Source: an uncultured Rhizobiaceae group bacterium | Lineage (GTDB): Bacteria; Pseudomonadota; Alphaproteobacteria; Rhizobiales; Rhizobiaceae | Assembly: GCA_937930635.1 (NCBI GenBank) | Contig: CALHCF010000006.1 | Span: forward strand, 62,001 to 126,000 | Direction of reading: 5' to 3' | DNA: 64,000 nucleotides | Shown here: positions 55,347 to 64,000 of the stretch, in pieces | Layout of the letters: each line of letters begins with the position of its first letter | Numbering within the stretch: position 1 is the stretch's first letter | Notes under the pieces: generated by a model | Seen by the model: only the letters and a program-made list of their open reading frames with translations | The model's database searches: none | Told to the model about the DNA's origin: nothing | Program-made: the position numbers and the translations under genes

Positions 55347-56312
55347 ATGGCCAATCATCACACAAAAGTACTGATCATCGGCTCCGGCCCGGCTGGCTAC
55401 ACAGCCGCAATTTATGCAGCACGCGCGCTGATGGACCCGATCCTCGTCGCCGGTATCCAGCAGGGTGGTCAATTGACCATCACAACCGAGGTCGAAAACT
55501 ATCCCGGTTATGCCGAGGCTGTTCAGGGGCCATGGATGATGGAGCAAATGCTCGAACAGGCGAAAAACGTTGGCACGACTGTCGTCAACGATACCATCAC
55601 CAAGGCTGACCTGTCGGTGCGTCCCTTTCATTTTGAAGCCGATTCCGGGGACACTTTCACCGCAGACACTGTGATCATCTGCACCGGGGCGCAGGCGAAA
55701 TGGCTGGGTCTGGAATCCGAGCAGAAATTCATGGGCTTTGGCGTTTCCGCCTGCGCCACGTGTGACGGGTTTTTCTATAAAGACAAACACGTGATTGTCG
55801 TTGGTGGGGGCAATACGGCCGTCGAAGAGGCCCTGTATCTGTCTACCCTGGCCTCAAAAGTTACGGTCATTCATCGCCGCGACGAGTTTCGCGCCGAACG
55901 CATATTGCAGGACCGCCTGTTCAAAAAGGATAATGTCGAAATTATCTGGAACAGCGAATTGGTCGATGTGACAGGAAGCGAAGGATTGATGCCTTCCGCC
56001 AACGGAGCCATGATAAAAAACCGGGAGACCGGCGAGACAAATACCATGGATGTCGACGGCATATTCATCGCCATCGGCCATGCTCCTGCCGTGGAGTTGT
56101 TCAAGGATCAGCTAAAGCTGAAACCATCCGGATATTTGTGGACGGCACCCGATTCTACTGCCACCGAAATTCCCGGCGTCTATGCGGCCGGCGATGTGAC
56201 AGACGATATTTACCGTCAGGCGGTAACGGCGGCCGGTATGGGCTGTATGGCTGCTTTGGAGGCGGAAAAATATCTCGCCGAGGCCGAGGCGGCGCTGGAA
56301 GCGGCTGAATAA
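55347..56312 (+). CDS. trxB: Thioredoxin-disulfide reductase
   Basis: The 321-residue flavoprotein has FAD binding at the N-terminus (LIIGSGPAGYTAAIYAARA), the redox-active ACATCDGFFY, NADPH binding in VVGGGNTAVEEALYLS and C-terminal GVYAAGDVTDDIYRQAVTAAG. It transfers electrons from NADPH to thioredoxin. Length is standard for bacterial TrxB. It is followed by a nucleoside hydrolase gene and then lsrB; trxB close to lsrB is a known rhizobial arrangement, fitting the redox-linked role of LsrB. Confidence 0.97.
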   Translation: MANHHTKVLIIGSGPAGYTAAIYAARALMDPILVAGIQQGGQLTITTEVENYPGYAEAVQGPWMMEQMLEQAKNVGTTVVNDTITKADLSVRPFHFEADSGDTFTADTVIICTGAQAKWLGLESEQKFMGFGVSACATCDGFFYKDKHVIVVGGGNTAVEEALYLSTLASKVTVIHRRDEFRAERILQDRLFKKDNVEIIWNSELVDVTGSEGLMPSANGAMIKNRETGETNTMDVDGIFIAIGHAPAVELFKDQLKLKPSGYLWTAPDSTATEIPGVYAAGDVTDDIYRQAVTAAGMGCMAALEAEKYLAEAEAALEAAE

Positions 56313-56325
56313 AGACCTGACCCGC

Positions 56326-57324
56326 TTGAACACCTTTTCTGATCAACCCGGCCTCAAACGCCCTGTCCTGATCGATACTGACCCTGGCGTTGACGATGCT
56401 CTGGCGCTTTTGCTCGCCTTTGCAATGCCCGATATCGATGTGAAAGCCATCACCACAGTTTTTGGCAATGGCCCGCTGGACATGATGACCCACAACGCCG
56501 CTGGTCTTCTGTCACTATTTGGTCGCACCGATATCCCCATCGCAGCCGGGTGCTCCAAACCACGCGACGCGGAGCTGGGCGGTGACGCACTTTTCGTTCA
56601 TGGACCGGATGGTATTGGCGGGAATAAGGCTGTTCCAGATACCACGCCGGAGCTCGATCCGCGTGGCGCTTTGCACCTGATTGCGGATACAGCCAGCGCC
56701 CATGAAGGGGCTTTGATACTGGTTGCGCTTGGTCCGCTCACCAACATCGCCGCTGCCCTGGATCATGACCCTGATCTGGATCTGCGGGTCCGTGAGCTGA
56801 TTATCATGGGCGGGAATGCCTTTGGTCCCGGAAACGCAACACCAACCGCCGAAGCCAATATTCTCAATGATCCCGAAGCCGCCGATATCGTATTTGGCGC
56901 ACGCTGGACGGTTCGCATGGTGGGGCTGGATGTGACGGAAAAACTGCGTATGCCATCACAACAACGCCGTGAGCTTGCAGCGCAGACAGGGCCTGTGGGC
57001 CGGGTTTTCGACCGTGCCGTGCCCTTCTATGAGGATTTCTACAGAAACGCAGCCGGTTTCGATGGCATTGTCTTGCACGACCCGGCGGCCATGATGGTGC
57101 TCACCCACCCAAACCTGTTTGACTGGCAACCCGCTCCAATCCGCGTTGAAACTCTTGGCATGTCGCGAGGTAAAACCTGGCCCAGCCTACGCAACGAGGG
57201 CTGGCATCCCCCGGACTGGTCGGGACGACCAAACATACAGATTGCGCGCACAAGCGATAAAGAAAATCTGTTGCAGGAAATGATGACCCTTTGGCGACAA
57301 GGGTTGGTTGGGAACCACACCTAG
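56326..57324 (+). CDS. Nucleoside hydrolase (IunH/RihA family)
   Basis: The 332-residue protein has the nucleoside hydrolase N-terminus VLIDTDPGVDDALALLLAF, which binds calcium through its aspartates. ALGPLTNIAAAL, the middle IIMGGNAFGPGNATPTAEAN and a NDPEAADIVF segment follow. It cleaves ribonucleosides to base and ribose. The start is a TTG 13 bp after the trxB stop (NTFSDQPGLKRP), so translation may be weak or coupled. It lies between trxB and lsrB. Confidence 0.88.
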   Translation: MNTFSDQPGLKRPVLIDTDPGVDDALALLLAFAMPDIDVKAITTVFGNGPLDMMTHNAAGLLSLFGRTDIPIAAGCSKPRDAELGGDALFVHGPDGIGGNKAVPDTTPELDPRGALHLIADTASAHEGALILVALGPLTNIAAALDHDPDLDLRVRELIIMGGNAFGPGNATPTAEANILNDPEAADIVFGARWTVRMVGLDVTEKLRMPSQQRRELAAQTGPVGRVFDRAVPFYEDFYRNAAGFDGIVLHDPAAMMVLTHPNLFDWQPAPIRVETLGMSRGKTWPSLRNEGWHPPDWSGRPNIQIARTSDKENLLQEMMTLWRQGLVGNHT

Positions 57325-57574
57325 CCTGTTTCTCATTTGCAGAATCGCTCCGGCTGGTTCCCGTTCACCGTAATCCGGCTGCGAGGAATACCTGCGCGTG
57401 GCAGTCAAAAACTGTAACGCTCTTGAAAGACGTCACGCGATCTGAGGAAAGAACGGGCTCCAAACCTGCCGATAATTTGCGGTTGAACAGGTATACAAGT
57501 GTCAGTCCTCTTGAACACGCCGGTCAGGCTGTTCACATTGGCGCTTGTTCATCAATTTATCGAGATTTGATTCG

Positions 57575-58471
57575 ATGCCGCTCGACTGGGACAAGCTGCG
57601 CATTTTCTATAAAGTCGCCCATGCGGGCAGCTTTACCCACGCTTCTGAAACACTCAACCTCAGTCAGTCAGCCATCAGTCGGCAGGTCAGCGCTCTGGAG
57701 ACAGAAGTGGGCGTGCCGCTCTTTCATCGTCATGCCCGTGGTCTAATCCTGACCGAACAGGGTGAAATCCTGTTCCATGCTGCCGAGGAGATGACCGACA
57801 AGCTGGTGAATGTCACCAGCAAGCTCACCGACTTCAAGGGGACAGCCAAAGGCCCCTTGCGCGTCACAACAACCGTAGGGCTGGGTTCAGCATGGCTGTC
57901 CATCCGACTGCATGAATTCATCGACAAATATCCTGCCATTCAACTTGAACTCAAAATGAGTAACGACGAACTCGATCTCGGCATGAGAGAAGCTGATTGC
58001 GCAATACGTCTGCGCCAGCCTTTGCAGCCTGATATTATTCAACGCAAGCTCTTTACCGTGCATTTTCATGTATTTGCAGCTCAAAGCTACATTGATCGTT
58101 TTGGCCGACCAGAACGTCCTGAAGACCTGAAGAAGCACCGCATTATTGTGTGGGGGGGAGAAGCCCCGAAATATCTTGATGATGTGAACTGGCTGCTTCA
58201 CGCGGGTATGCCGCCTGGAAAAAGCCGCAACCCGGTTTTGAAGATCAACTCGATCCTCGCGATCAAGCGGGCCGTTCAACGCGGTGCAGGGATTGCGCTC
58301 TTGCCCGACTATTCAGTCGGTGAAGATGTCGATCTGATACCTGTCATGACCGACACTGATGTACCCAGTTTTGACACCTATTTTGCCTATTCATCAGAAT
58401 TGCGCCATTCAGCCCGGCTGGCGGCATTCCGCGACTTTCTATTGGATCAGGCAAAGAGCTGGCACTTCTAG
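57575..58471 (+). CDS. lsrB: LysR-type regulator, LsrB/VtlR type
   Basis: The 298-residue LysR protein opens MPLDWDKLRIFYKVAHAGSF and has the helix-turn-helix LNLSQSAISRQVSALETEVG, then FHRHARGLILTEQGE. This is the sequence style of rhizobial LsrB and Brucella VtlR. LsrB/VtlR controls redox and envelope genes and activates AbcR small RNAs. The start is the ATG at 57575, not the track's 57545. It sits beside trxB, as in Sinorhizobium. Directly downstream is an AbcR-like sRNA with a LysR-type palindrome in its promoter. Only one cysteine (Cys142) is present, which limits disulfide-based sensing. Confidence 0.88.
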   Translation: MPLDWDKLRIFYKVAHAGSFTHASETLNLSQSAISRQVSALETEVGVPLFHRHARGLILTEQGEILFHAAEEMTDKLVNVTSKLTDFKGTAKGPLRVTTTVGLGSAWLSIRLHEFIDKYPAIQLELKMSNDELDLGMREADCAIRLRQPLQPDIIQRKLFTVHFHVFAAQSYIDRFGRPERPEDLKKHRIIVWGGEAPKYLDDVNWLLHAGMPPGKSRNPVLKINSILAIKRAVQRGAGIALLPDYSVGEDVDLIPVMTDTDVPSFDTYFAYSSELRHSARLAAFRDFLLDQAKSWHF

Positions 58472-58505
58472 TCCGCAAACCGGATAATGTTGAGCCATGC
58501 AAAAA

Positions 58506-58524
58506 ATGCATAGGTCATATGCAT
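58506..58524. promoter_or_regulatory. Putative LsrB-binding palindrome (LysR box)
   Basis: Two perfect ATGCAT half sites flank a 7-base spacer, with an adjacent imperfect copy (atgcaaaa) at 58497. Relative to the predicted sRNA start near 58569 the box spans about -63 to -45, where LysR activators usually bind. The neighbouring lsrB gene makes it the natural ligand (inference). Confidence 0.6.
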
Positions 58525-58533
58525 TTCGCCCCA

Positions 58534-58562
58534 TTGCGACTCGCAGTGTCATCCACCATATG
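58534..58562 (+). promoter_or_regulatory. Predicted sigma-70 promoter of the AbcR-like sRNA
   Basis: A -35 like ttgcga and a -10 like catatg are separated by exactly 17 bases. The predicted start is near 58569. The -35 is imperfect, which fits a promoter that needs an activator, and a LysR-like box lies just upstream. Confidence 0.5.
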
Positions 58563-58568
58563 AGGCAA

Positions 58569-58689
58569 GACGAACGCGGCGGCCAACCTCCTCCTCCCAG
58601 GCTTCCCGTTTATCCCTATGGCAATGCAGGCATCCTCCCAAGCCAGATTGCCAGAATTCTAGCCAGGCCTAGCGGCCTGGCTTTTTTTT
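58569..58689 (+). ncRNA. abcR: AbcR-like (alpha-r15 family) small regulatory RNA
   Basis: About 120 bases between lsrB and the next gene show AbcR features. A 5' anti-Shine-Dalgarno run (cctcctcctccca) lies in a loop. A second stem tggcaat/attgcca exposes catcctccca in its loop, and a strong terminator follows. AbcR RNAs are Hfq-dependent silencers of ABC transporter mRNAs in rhizobia, Agrobacterium and Brucella, acting through CUCCC loops. In Brucella abcR2 is adjacent to vtlR, and the same arrangement is seen here. I infer family from motif layout and context; the 5' end is predicted from the promoter. Confidence 0.72.
58661..58689 (+). terminator. Rho-independent terminator of the AbcR-like sRNA
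   Basis: Arms agccaggcc and ggcctggct pair perfectly over 9 bp with a 4-base loop (tagc), followed by a run of eight T (the first T closes the stem). It is the strongest intrinsic terminator in the window. It closes the sRNA and could also stop read-through from lsrB. Confidence 0.93.
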
Positions 58690-58954
58690 GAGATCGGAAG
58701 GTATTGACGTTTACGTAAATGTGATTTCACAACCTTCATTCGCTCTCTAATTACAGGTAGTGCGTAATCGAATTTGAGGGTGGTGACTTGATTGTCGGTT
58801 CAAGAGGTCCAAATAGAGGAAGATTGCTCCGGACTGTTGTCCGTGGCTAAAACTTCCAGATAGTAGATCCAATCGGATGTCTGGCCTCAGGCTGGCGATG
58901 ACAATCAGCGCCAACAAGCGTTTGTGCCCGAACGCTTCATACAATTTGACAGGA

Positions 58955-58990
58955 TTACCGGTGGACGCAGGGGCGTGCTTCCGCCGGTAA
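58955..58990. repeat. Inverted repeat, 10-bp arms
   Basis: Arms ttaccggtgg and ccgccggtaa pair over 10 bp with one G-T pair and a 16-base loop. It lies 28 bp before a second, perfect inverted repeat. The pair could be part of an untranslated RNA or an intergenic repeat element. Confidence 0.5.
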
Positions 58991-59018
58991 GGGCGACGCC
59001 GTTTCAGGCAGCCGTCCA

Positions 59019-59049
59019 GGGGGTCGAGCCCCCCTCAAGCTCGACCCCC
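59019..59049. repeat. Perfect inverted repeat, 10-bp arms
   Basis: Arms gggggtcgag and ctcgaccccc match perfectly with an 11-base loop. No T-run follows on either strand, so it is not a standard terminator. Its GC-rich stem is unusual among the window's intergenic regions. Confidence 0.6.
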
Positions 59050-59277
59050 ATATCAATGCCCCTGATCACAACAACTTCAATCATTGGGTCAATCAGTTGA
59101 TTCAAAGTGCTTATTGCACCCTTGAACGAAGACTTTTGGCTTCCAAAATAAGACACAGCAGCAGTGGTGTGCGTTTTATCAACTCACGTTGCTGAATATT
59201 ATGTTTCAGTCAGATGTTAATTCCATCTGGGGGCGTGAAACCAAACACAAAAAGCCACAAAGGCAAGGAATAGAGTT

Positions 59278-59478
59278 ATGAGAGCAATATTTGGAAGGAT
59301 TACGCCGTTCCTGAAAAAGTCCGTAAATGGCTGCGGTCAAAGTAAAAAACGCGGAGGCCCCATCCGTTTGCTCACTCCTGCAGAACAGGGTGCCTATGCG
59401 CGAGAATTGTTTCCCTCACATTCCGACTTTCGACGCGATTTCGAGATGAACGCCCTGATCAAAGAGACAGAGGGATAG
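59278..59478 (+). CDS. Small hypothetical protein
   Basis: I do not recognise this 66-residue protein. It starts MRAIFGRITPFLKKS, is basic in the first half, and has LTPAEQGAYARELFPSHSDF in the second. AAGGAA lies about 10 bases before the ATG, a fair ribosome site. No signal peptide or membrane helix is visible. It stands alone between the structured region and the aminotransferase gene, which points the other way. A small DNA- or RNA-associated protein is one guess; expression is unproven. Confidence 0.45.
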   Translation: MRAIFGRITPFLKKSVNGCGQSKKRGGPIRLLTPAEQGAYARELFPSHSDFRRDFEMNALIKETEG

Positions 59479-59580
59479 GCCAACTCGCCAACCCGAAATA
59501 AGGGGAAACCCCTCACCCGTGACAAACCGCCAGAGCTGGATACCGAGCTTACGCCGGAGCCAGCCCTGGCGGATCGTTAT

Positions 59581-60855
<1,275 letters not shown>

Positions 60856-60885
60856 TCAGCCAAAGAGCAAGTCGGGAAGACAAAC

Positions 60886-61506
60886 ATGATCACTCTTTTT
60901 TCCATGCCGTCTTCGGGTAACTCCTATAAAGTGCGCCTGCTTTTGGCGCAGCTTGCCATTCCCTTCAAACACACCGCGACAGAGTATGATGGTGGCAAAG
61001 AACTGACACGCACTGACGGCTTTCTAAAAATGAACCCTGAGGGGAAAGTTCCACTGGTTCAGTTTGAAGATGGACGCCTCCTTTCCCAGTCCAATGCCAT
61101 ATTGCTCTATTTTTCAGAGGGCTCTCCCCTGTTGCCAGAAGACAGCTACGAAAGGGCTTTGGTTCACCAATGGATGTTTTTTGAACAAAACAGCCATGAA
61201 GGCAGCATTGCGGTTCGCCAGGCCGCATACCGCTATCCGCACCGCGCTCATCAGCAGATTCCAGAGATTCTGGACCCCTTGCTGGAAAGCGGGAACAAGG
61301 CACTGGATGTGATGGAAGCCCAGTTAAACCGAACGCCGTTTTTGATCGGTGACCAATATACGGTGGCTGACATTGCTCTTTATGCCTACACCCACAGCGC
61401 AGACCTTGGGGGCTTCGATATTGTTGGTCGCAAAGGCATCGCCGCCTGGCTGGCAAGGGTTCGCGATCAACCCGGCCATGTCGGTCTCGACTGGTTGCCG
61501 GCATGA
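60886..61506 (+). CDS. Glutathione S-transferase family protein
   Basis: The 206-residue protein has an N-terminal thioredoxin-like half (FSMPSSGNSYKVRLLLAQL, NPEGKVPLVQFEDGRLLSQS) and a C-terminal helical half with QYTVADIALYAYTH. The SSGNSYKVRL segment puts Ser/Asn in the active-site loop. It conjugates or reduces unknown electrophiles with glutathione. It is the third GST in this window. A 132-bp gap with a small possible ORF separates it from DUF1499. Confidence 0.9.
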   Translation: MITLFSMPSSGNSYKVRLLLAQLAIPFKHTATEYDGGKELTRTDGFLKMNPEGKVPLVQFEDGRLLSQSNAILLYFSEGSPLLPEDSYERALVHQWMFFEQNSHEGSIAVRQAAYRYPHRAHQQIPEILDPLLESGNKALDVMEAQLNRTPFLIGDQYTVADIALYAYTHSADLGGFDIVGRKGIAAWLARVRDQPGHVGLDWLPA

Positions 61507-61638
61507 GATGTTAATCATTTGGTAACACTAAATCACCGTGTGGCCATGATTTAGGCGAACAGCCACCATGATTGACAGCTACAAAACCGGTATCGAACTT
61601 TACCCCCAGACATGGGATAAGACCAAAGAACTGTTTTC

Positions 61639-61794
61639 ATGACAGATGAGACGATCAACAAACAGGTTTGTGCTGACAGGGTTGTGGCAGCAAACCGCCT
61701 GCGAAACATGCAGCAGACATCGATATTGATGGCTGTTCTTCTGCTGTCGTCTGCCATCGTGGGCTTGGCCGGGTTGGGCACATTTCTTGTCTGA
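61639..61794 (+). CDS. Possible 51-residue single-pass membrane protein
   Basis: This ORF is too short for the track. It begins MTDETINKQVCADRVVAANR and ends in one long hydrophobic helix (ILMAVLLLSSAIVGLAGLGT) and a short tail. It lies between a GST gene and DUF1499 on the same strand. The ribosome site is weak (AAAGAA). Layout, a charged N-terminus plus a C-terminal helix, is typical of small regulatory membrane proteins, but nothing else supports it. Confidence 0.35.
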   Translation: MTDETINKQVCADRVVAANRLRNMQQTSILMAVLLLSSAIVGLAGLGTFLV

Positions 61795-61905
61795 CCTCCT
61801 CCCCGCCAGATGAATTTCTGATTCAGGACAGAAACATCAAACCTTACCTCAGATGTCCTCATTCCACGGCTTGACGCCTGCTCAAACCCAGCCTACCCAC
61901 ACCCG

Positions 61906-62430
61906 ATGAAACTGTTGTTTGGAGCTCTGCGGTTGTTTCTTGCCCTGGCCATTCTCGTCAGTGTTGTGTTTTTGAGTGGTTTTCTTTTCGGCTGGCAAAA
62001 TATCTGGCCCCGCATTTTTGGCGACCCTGACCTTGGCCCCGTTGCATTTGAAAGCCTCGCCAAGGGACCTCGACCCAACCAGGCTCTTATCTGCCCGCAG
62101 GGCCTCTGCAACGATGCTGATCTTGATCGCCAAAGCCCGGTATACAAGATCGATGCATCACGCCTGCACGCCGAATTGCTATCCAGTCTGAAAAACGAGG
62201 AACGCCTTGTACGGGTGGATGGCCAAGACGATCCACTCAATCTGCGGTTTGTTCAGACATCGAAGATCATGCGCTTCCCCGACACAATCAGGGTTCGCCT
62301 GATACCCCTGGACAATAACCGTTCAACGCTCGCACTCTATACGCAGGCTCAGATCGGGTACAAAGATTTCGGCGCCAATCTTGAGCGGGCAAACCGTTGG
62401 CTGAAAAGGCTCGAACCTTTCGAAGAATAA
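61906..62430 (+). CDS. DUF1499 family protein
   Basis: The 174-residue protein has an N-terminal transmembrane helix (LFLALAILVSVVFLSGFLF), then DUF1499 features: NQALICPQGLCNDAD, the central VDGQDDPLNLRFVQTSKIMR and NRSTLALYTQAQIGYKDFG. The two cysteines may form a disulfide outside the cytoplasm. Function is unknown; the family is common in alphaproteobacteria and plants. It converges on the sensor kinase gene with 11 bp between stops. Confidence 0.85.
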   Translation: MKLLFGALRLFLALAILVSVVFLSGFLFGWQNIWPRIFGDPDLGPVAFESLAKGPRPNQALICPQGLCNDADLDRQSPVYKIDASRLHAELLSSLKNEERLVRVDGQDDPLNLRFVQTSKIMRFPDTIRVRLIPLDNNRSTLALYTQAQIGYKDFGANLERANRWLKRLEPFEE

Positions 62431-62441
62431 GCGCCCAGCCC

Positions 62442-63845
62442 TTATGCCGGCAGCGTTACTTTCACCAGCAAACCGCCCAGATCGCTGTCACCAAGCTCAA
62501 TTTCACCACCATGGGTGTTAACAATATCGCGGGCAATCGCCAGGCCAAGACCGGTGCCTGATTCATCCTGATTACGCGCCTGATCCAGCCGCACAAATGG
62601 TTTGAACACCTCTTCGCGGTCTGTTGGGGCGATGCCCGGTCCATTGTCATGCACTTCCAGACTAAGCCGCTTTTTGCTTCTGACGCAGCGGACCTCGACA
62701 TGCTGGGAATGCCGCAGGCCGTTTGATACGAGGTTTGAAACAAGCCGCGAAAAAGCCGTGGGCTTGAGGTGAGCATAGGGGTCGCCGGAAAAAACGACCG
62801 AGAACTTTTTTCCCCGCGCTTCCGCCTCTGCTGAGAAACGGGCCAGCACATCTTCAACATTGATGTCACTGGCCTCTTCTCCGGTATCACCACGGGCAAA
62901 ATCCAGATAGCCCTCCAACATGCTTTGCATGTCCGTCACGTCATCGGTCAGGGCTTCCGTCTCATTTGATTGAGGCACGAGCGCCAGTTGCAGACGAAAC
63001 CGGGTCAAAACCGTCCGCAGATCGTGGCTCACCCCTGCAAGCATGGCTGTGCGCTGTTCCAGAGCCCGTTCAATGCGATCCCGCATTTCGATGAAGGAAT
63101 GGGTGGCCCGCCGCACTTCGGTTGCACCGCGCGGACGAAAATCCTCCGGGATACTCTGCCCTTTACCAAAACGTTCGGCAGCCTCAGCAAGACGTTGAAT
63201 GGGACGGATCTGATTGCGCAGGAACAAAATGGCGATGGCAATCAAGACAAATGCCGCCCCCACCATCCATAACAGGAATATTGCGGTGTTTGAGGCATAG
63301 GCTTGGCTTCGCAGGACAAACACCCGCAAAACCTGCCTTTCAAGCTTTATACGGATTTCCAGAAGATCGGAATCGCCCAGCGTATCGACCCAGAAAGGCT
63401 TACCAATCTGACGGGTCAGCTGATCGCTCAAAGCCGTATCGAGAATGGAGAAGAAAGGCTTTGACTTGGGCGGAGGCAAGTCTTCCAAAGGCAGAAAATT
63501 CACCCGCAGTTTGAACCGTTCCCGCGCAATGCGGACAATACTCTCTAATTCAGGCTCCTGTGGAAACGTATCGATAATATCCACCAAACCGGCAATATCG
63601 CGCACAACCGCTTCCGAAAGCCTGTCCGTGACCGATTGCCAGTGACGTTCCATGAACACGAACGCCACCACGGTCTGCAGCAGGATCATCGGTGCAACGA
63701 TGATGATAAGCGAACGACCAAAGAGGCCGGTCGGCATAAGCCCGGCAACCACGCGCGCAAAGCGCCACCAGACGCGGCGCAAGCCCCGTTGACGCGCTGC
63801 ATTACGCAGCGCGGGTTTCGATAATGGTTGAGTCGTCTCGGCCAC
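62442..63845 (-). CDS. EnvZ-like sensor histidine kinase
   Basis: The 467-residue kinase has two transmembrane helices (LFGRSLIIIVAPMILLQTVV near residue 45 and IFLLWMVGAAFVLIAIAILF near 190) around a periplasmic sensor region. A HAMP domain follows, then the H-box AGVSHDLRTVLTRFRLQLAL, the N-box NLVSNGLRHS and the G-boxes DNGPGI and GTGLGLAIA. The H-box has Val where Pro is usual (DLRTP). It autophosphorylates on the H-box histidine and passes phosphate to the OmpR-like regulator encoded 20 bp upstream. The start is a GTG. Signal unknown. Confidence 0.92.
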   Translation of the reverse strand: MAETTQPLSKPALRNAARQRGLRRVWWRFARVVAGLMPTGLFGRSLIIIVAPMILLQTVVAFVFMERHWQSVTDRLSEAVVRDIAGLVDIIDTFPQEPELESIVRIARERFKLRVNFLPLEDLPPPKSKPFFSILDTALSDQLTRQIGKPFWVDTLGDSDLLEIRIKLERQVLRVFVLRSQAYASNTAIFLLWMVGAAFVLIAIAILFLRNQIRPIQRLAEAAERFGKGQSIPEDFRPRGATEVRRATHSFIEMRDRIERALEQRTAMLAGVSHDLRTVLTRFRLQLALVPQSNETEALTDDVTDMQSMLEGYLDFARGDTGEEASDINVEDVLARFSAEAEARGKKFSVVFSGDPYAHLKPTAFSRLVSNLVSNGLRHSQHVEVRCVRSKKRLSLEVHDNGPGIAPTDREEVFKPFVRLDQARNQDESGTGLGLAIARDIVNTHGGEIELGDSDLGGLLVKVTLPA

Positions 63846-63865
63846 AGCCTGCCCGGTTCGAGTTG

Positions 63866-64000
63866 CTACTCAATGTGCAGCTTATATCCTATTCCGCGCA
63901 CGGTCTGTAGCCAAGTCGGCGCTGCCGGGTCCCGTTCAATCTTCCGACGCAGACGGTTAATTTGCACATCAACTGTGCGCTCATTGGCGGTCGCATCCTG
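63866..64000 (-). CDS. OmpR-family response regulator, C-terminal end (cut by window edge)
   Basis: The minus strand from 64000 gives [20 protein letters not shown] and [12 protein letters not shown] before the TAG at 63866-63868. This is the recognition helix and wing of the OmpR/PhoB winged-helix DNA-binding domain (44 residues visible). It directly precedes the EnvZ-like kinase, giving a standard two-component operon. The receiver domain lies outside the window. Confidence 0.9.
   Translation of the reverse strand, partial: QDATANERTVDVQINRLRRKIERDPAAPTWLQTVRGIGYKLHIE

Larger units (their letters stand above)
58690..59277. other. Structured intergenic region
   Basis: This 588-bp stretch follows the sRNA. 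Frames here (for example the minus-strand ORF 58747-58944) show no recognisable content. Two strong inverted repeats lie in the middle, annotated separately. The last 60 bp should hold the promoter of the small ORF at 59278. I see no second AbcR copy, although tandem pairs occur in relatives. Confidence 0.5.

Noticed and set aside
58747-58944. 65-residue minus-strand ORF in the structured intergenic region
   Set aside because: No ribosome site, no similarity pattern; considered as a transposase remnant but no transposase motif could be found.
61507-61530. CtrA-like site (ttaatcatttggtaa)
   Set aside because: It misses one base of the TTAA-N7-TTAA consensus and is not near a cell-cycle gene.

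Overview
The window reads as an alphaproteobacterial chromosome, most likely Hyphomicrobiales (Rhizobiales). The evidence is gene content and order: a 690-residue RpoD with dnaG and yqeY beside it, CarA and a long 1144-residue CarB, pgsA-moaD-moaE, and trxB close to an LsrB/VtlR-type LysR regulator. DUF1499, DUF1007, ELM1-like and HlyU-like genes also fit. Coding density is high, and nearly all stretches outside genes hold promoters, hairpins or one small RNA.

Region 1-10.4 kb is catabolic. A minus-strand run encodes a TAXI-type TRAP binding protein, a fused TRAP permease, a fold-type II PLP enzyme, a class III aminotransferase, a BKACE (DUF849) enzyme, a thiolase and the start of an acyl-CoA dehydrogenase. 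Four-base overlaps link three of these genes. Together they suggest uptake of an amino compound, transamination to a beta-keto acid, cleavage with acetyl-CoA, and recovery of acetoacetate units. A VOC protein and a second acyl-CoA dehydrogenase follow.

Region 10.5-13.6 kb is a small decayed genomic island. It lies between a 14-bp copy of a tRNA 3' end and the intact CAT-anticodon tRNA. It holds two oppositely oriented pieces of a tyrosine integrase, an unknown membrane protein, a 57-residue Cys/His-rich protein and a YedK-type SRAP protein.

Region 13.7-22.3 kb carries envelope and metabolic genes: a SIMPL protein, a secreted basic protein, an acyltransferase, an SDR, a GH31 glucosidase, a DUF900 hydrolase, RlpA, YjbQ, HlyU-like and a lipoprotein. 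Region 22.3-41.6 kb is housekeeping: rpoD, dnaG, yqeY, carA, ypfJ-like, a LytTR regulator, an MFS transporter, carB, dgkA, pgsA, moaD, moaE, an oxidoreductase, a NicO/DUF1007 metal transport pair and ndk.

Region 41.7-57.3 kb mixes a PHP phosphoesterase, glutathione transferases, a DMT exporter, MsrPQ, a 2OG oxygenase, a possible guanidino/ureido hydrolase cluster with a PLP dehydratase, DUF4166, GreA, ELM1-like, a membrane cytochrome with a Tat-exported intradiol-fold protein, a second 2OG oxygenase, TrxB and a nucleoside hydrolase.

Region 57.5-64 kb starts with lsrB. Directly downstream is a well-defined small RNA with an AbcR (alpha-r15) architecture, a promoter and a LysR-type palindrome. 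An aspartate-type aminotransferase, a GST, DUF1499 and an EnvZ/OmpR-like two-component pair, cut by the window edge, complete it. The most interesting signals are the lsrB-AbcR module, the BKACE operon and the decayed tRNA island. All calls rest on reading the sequence; no database search was run.
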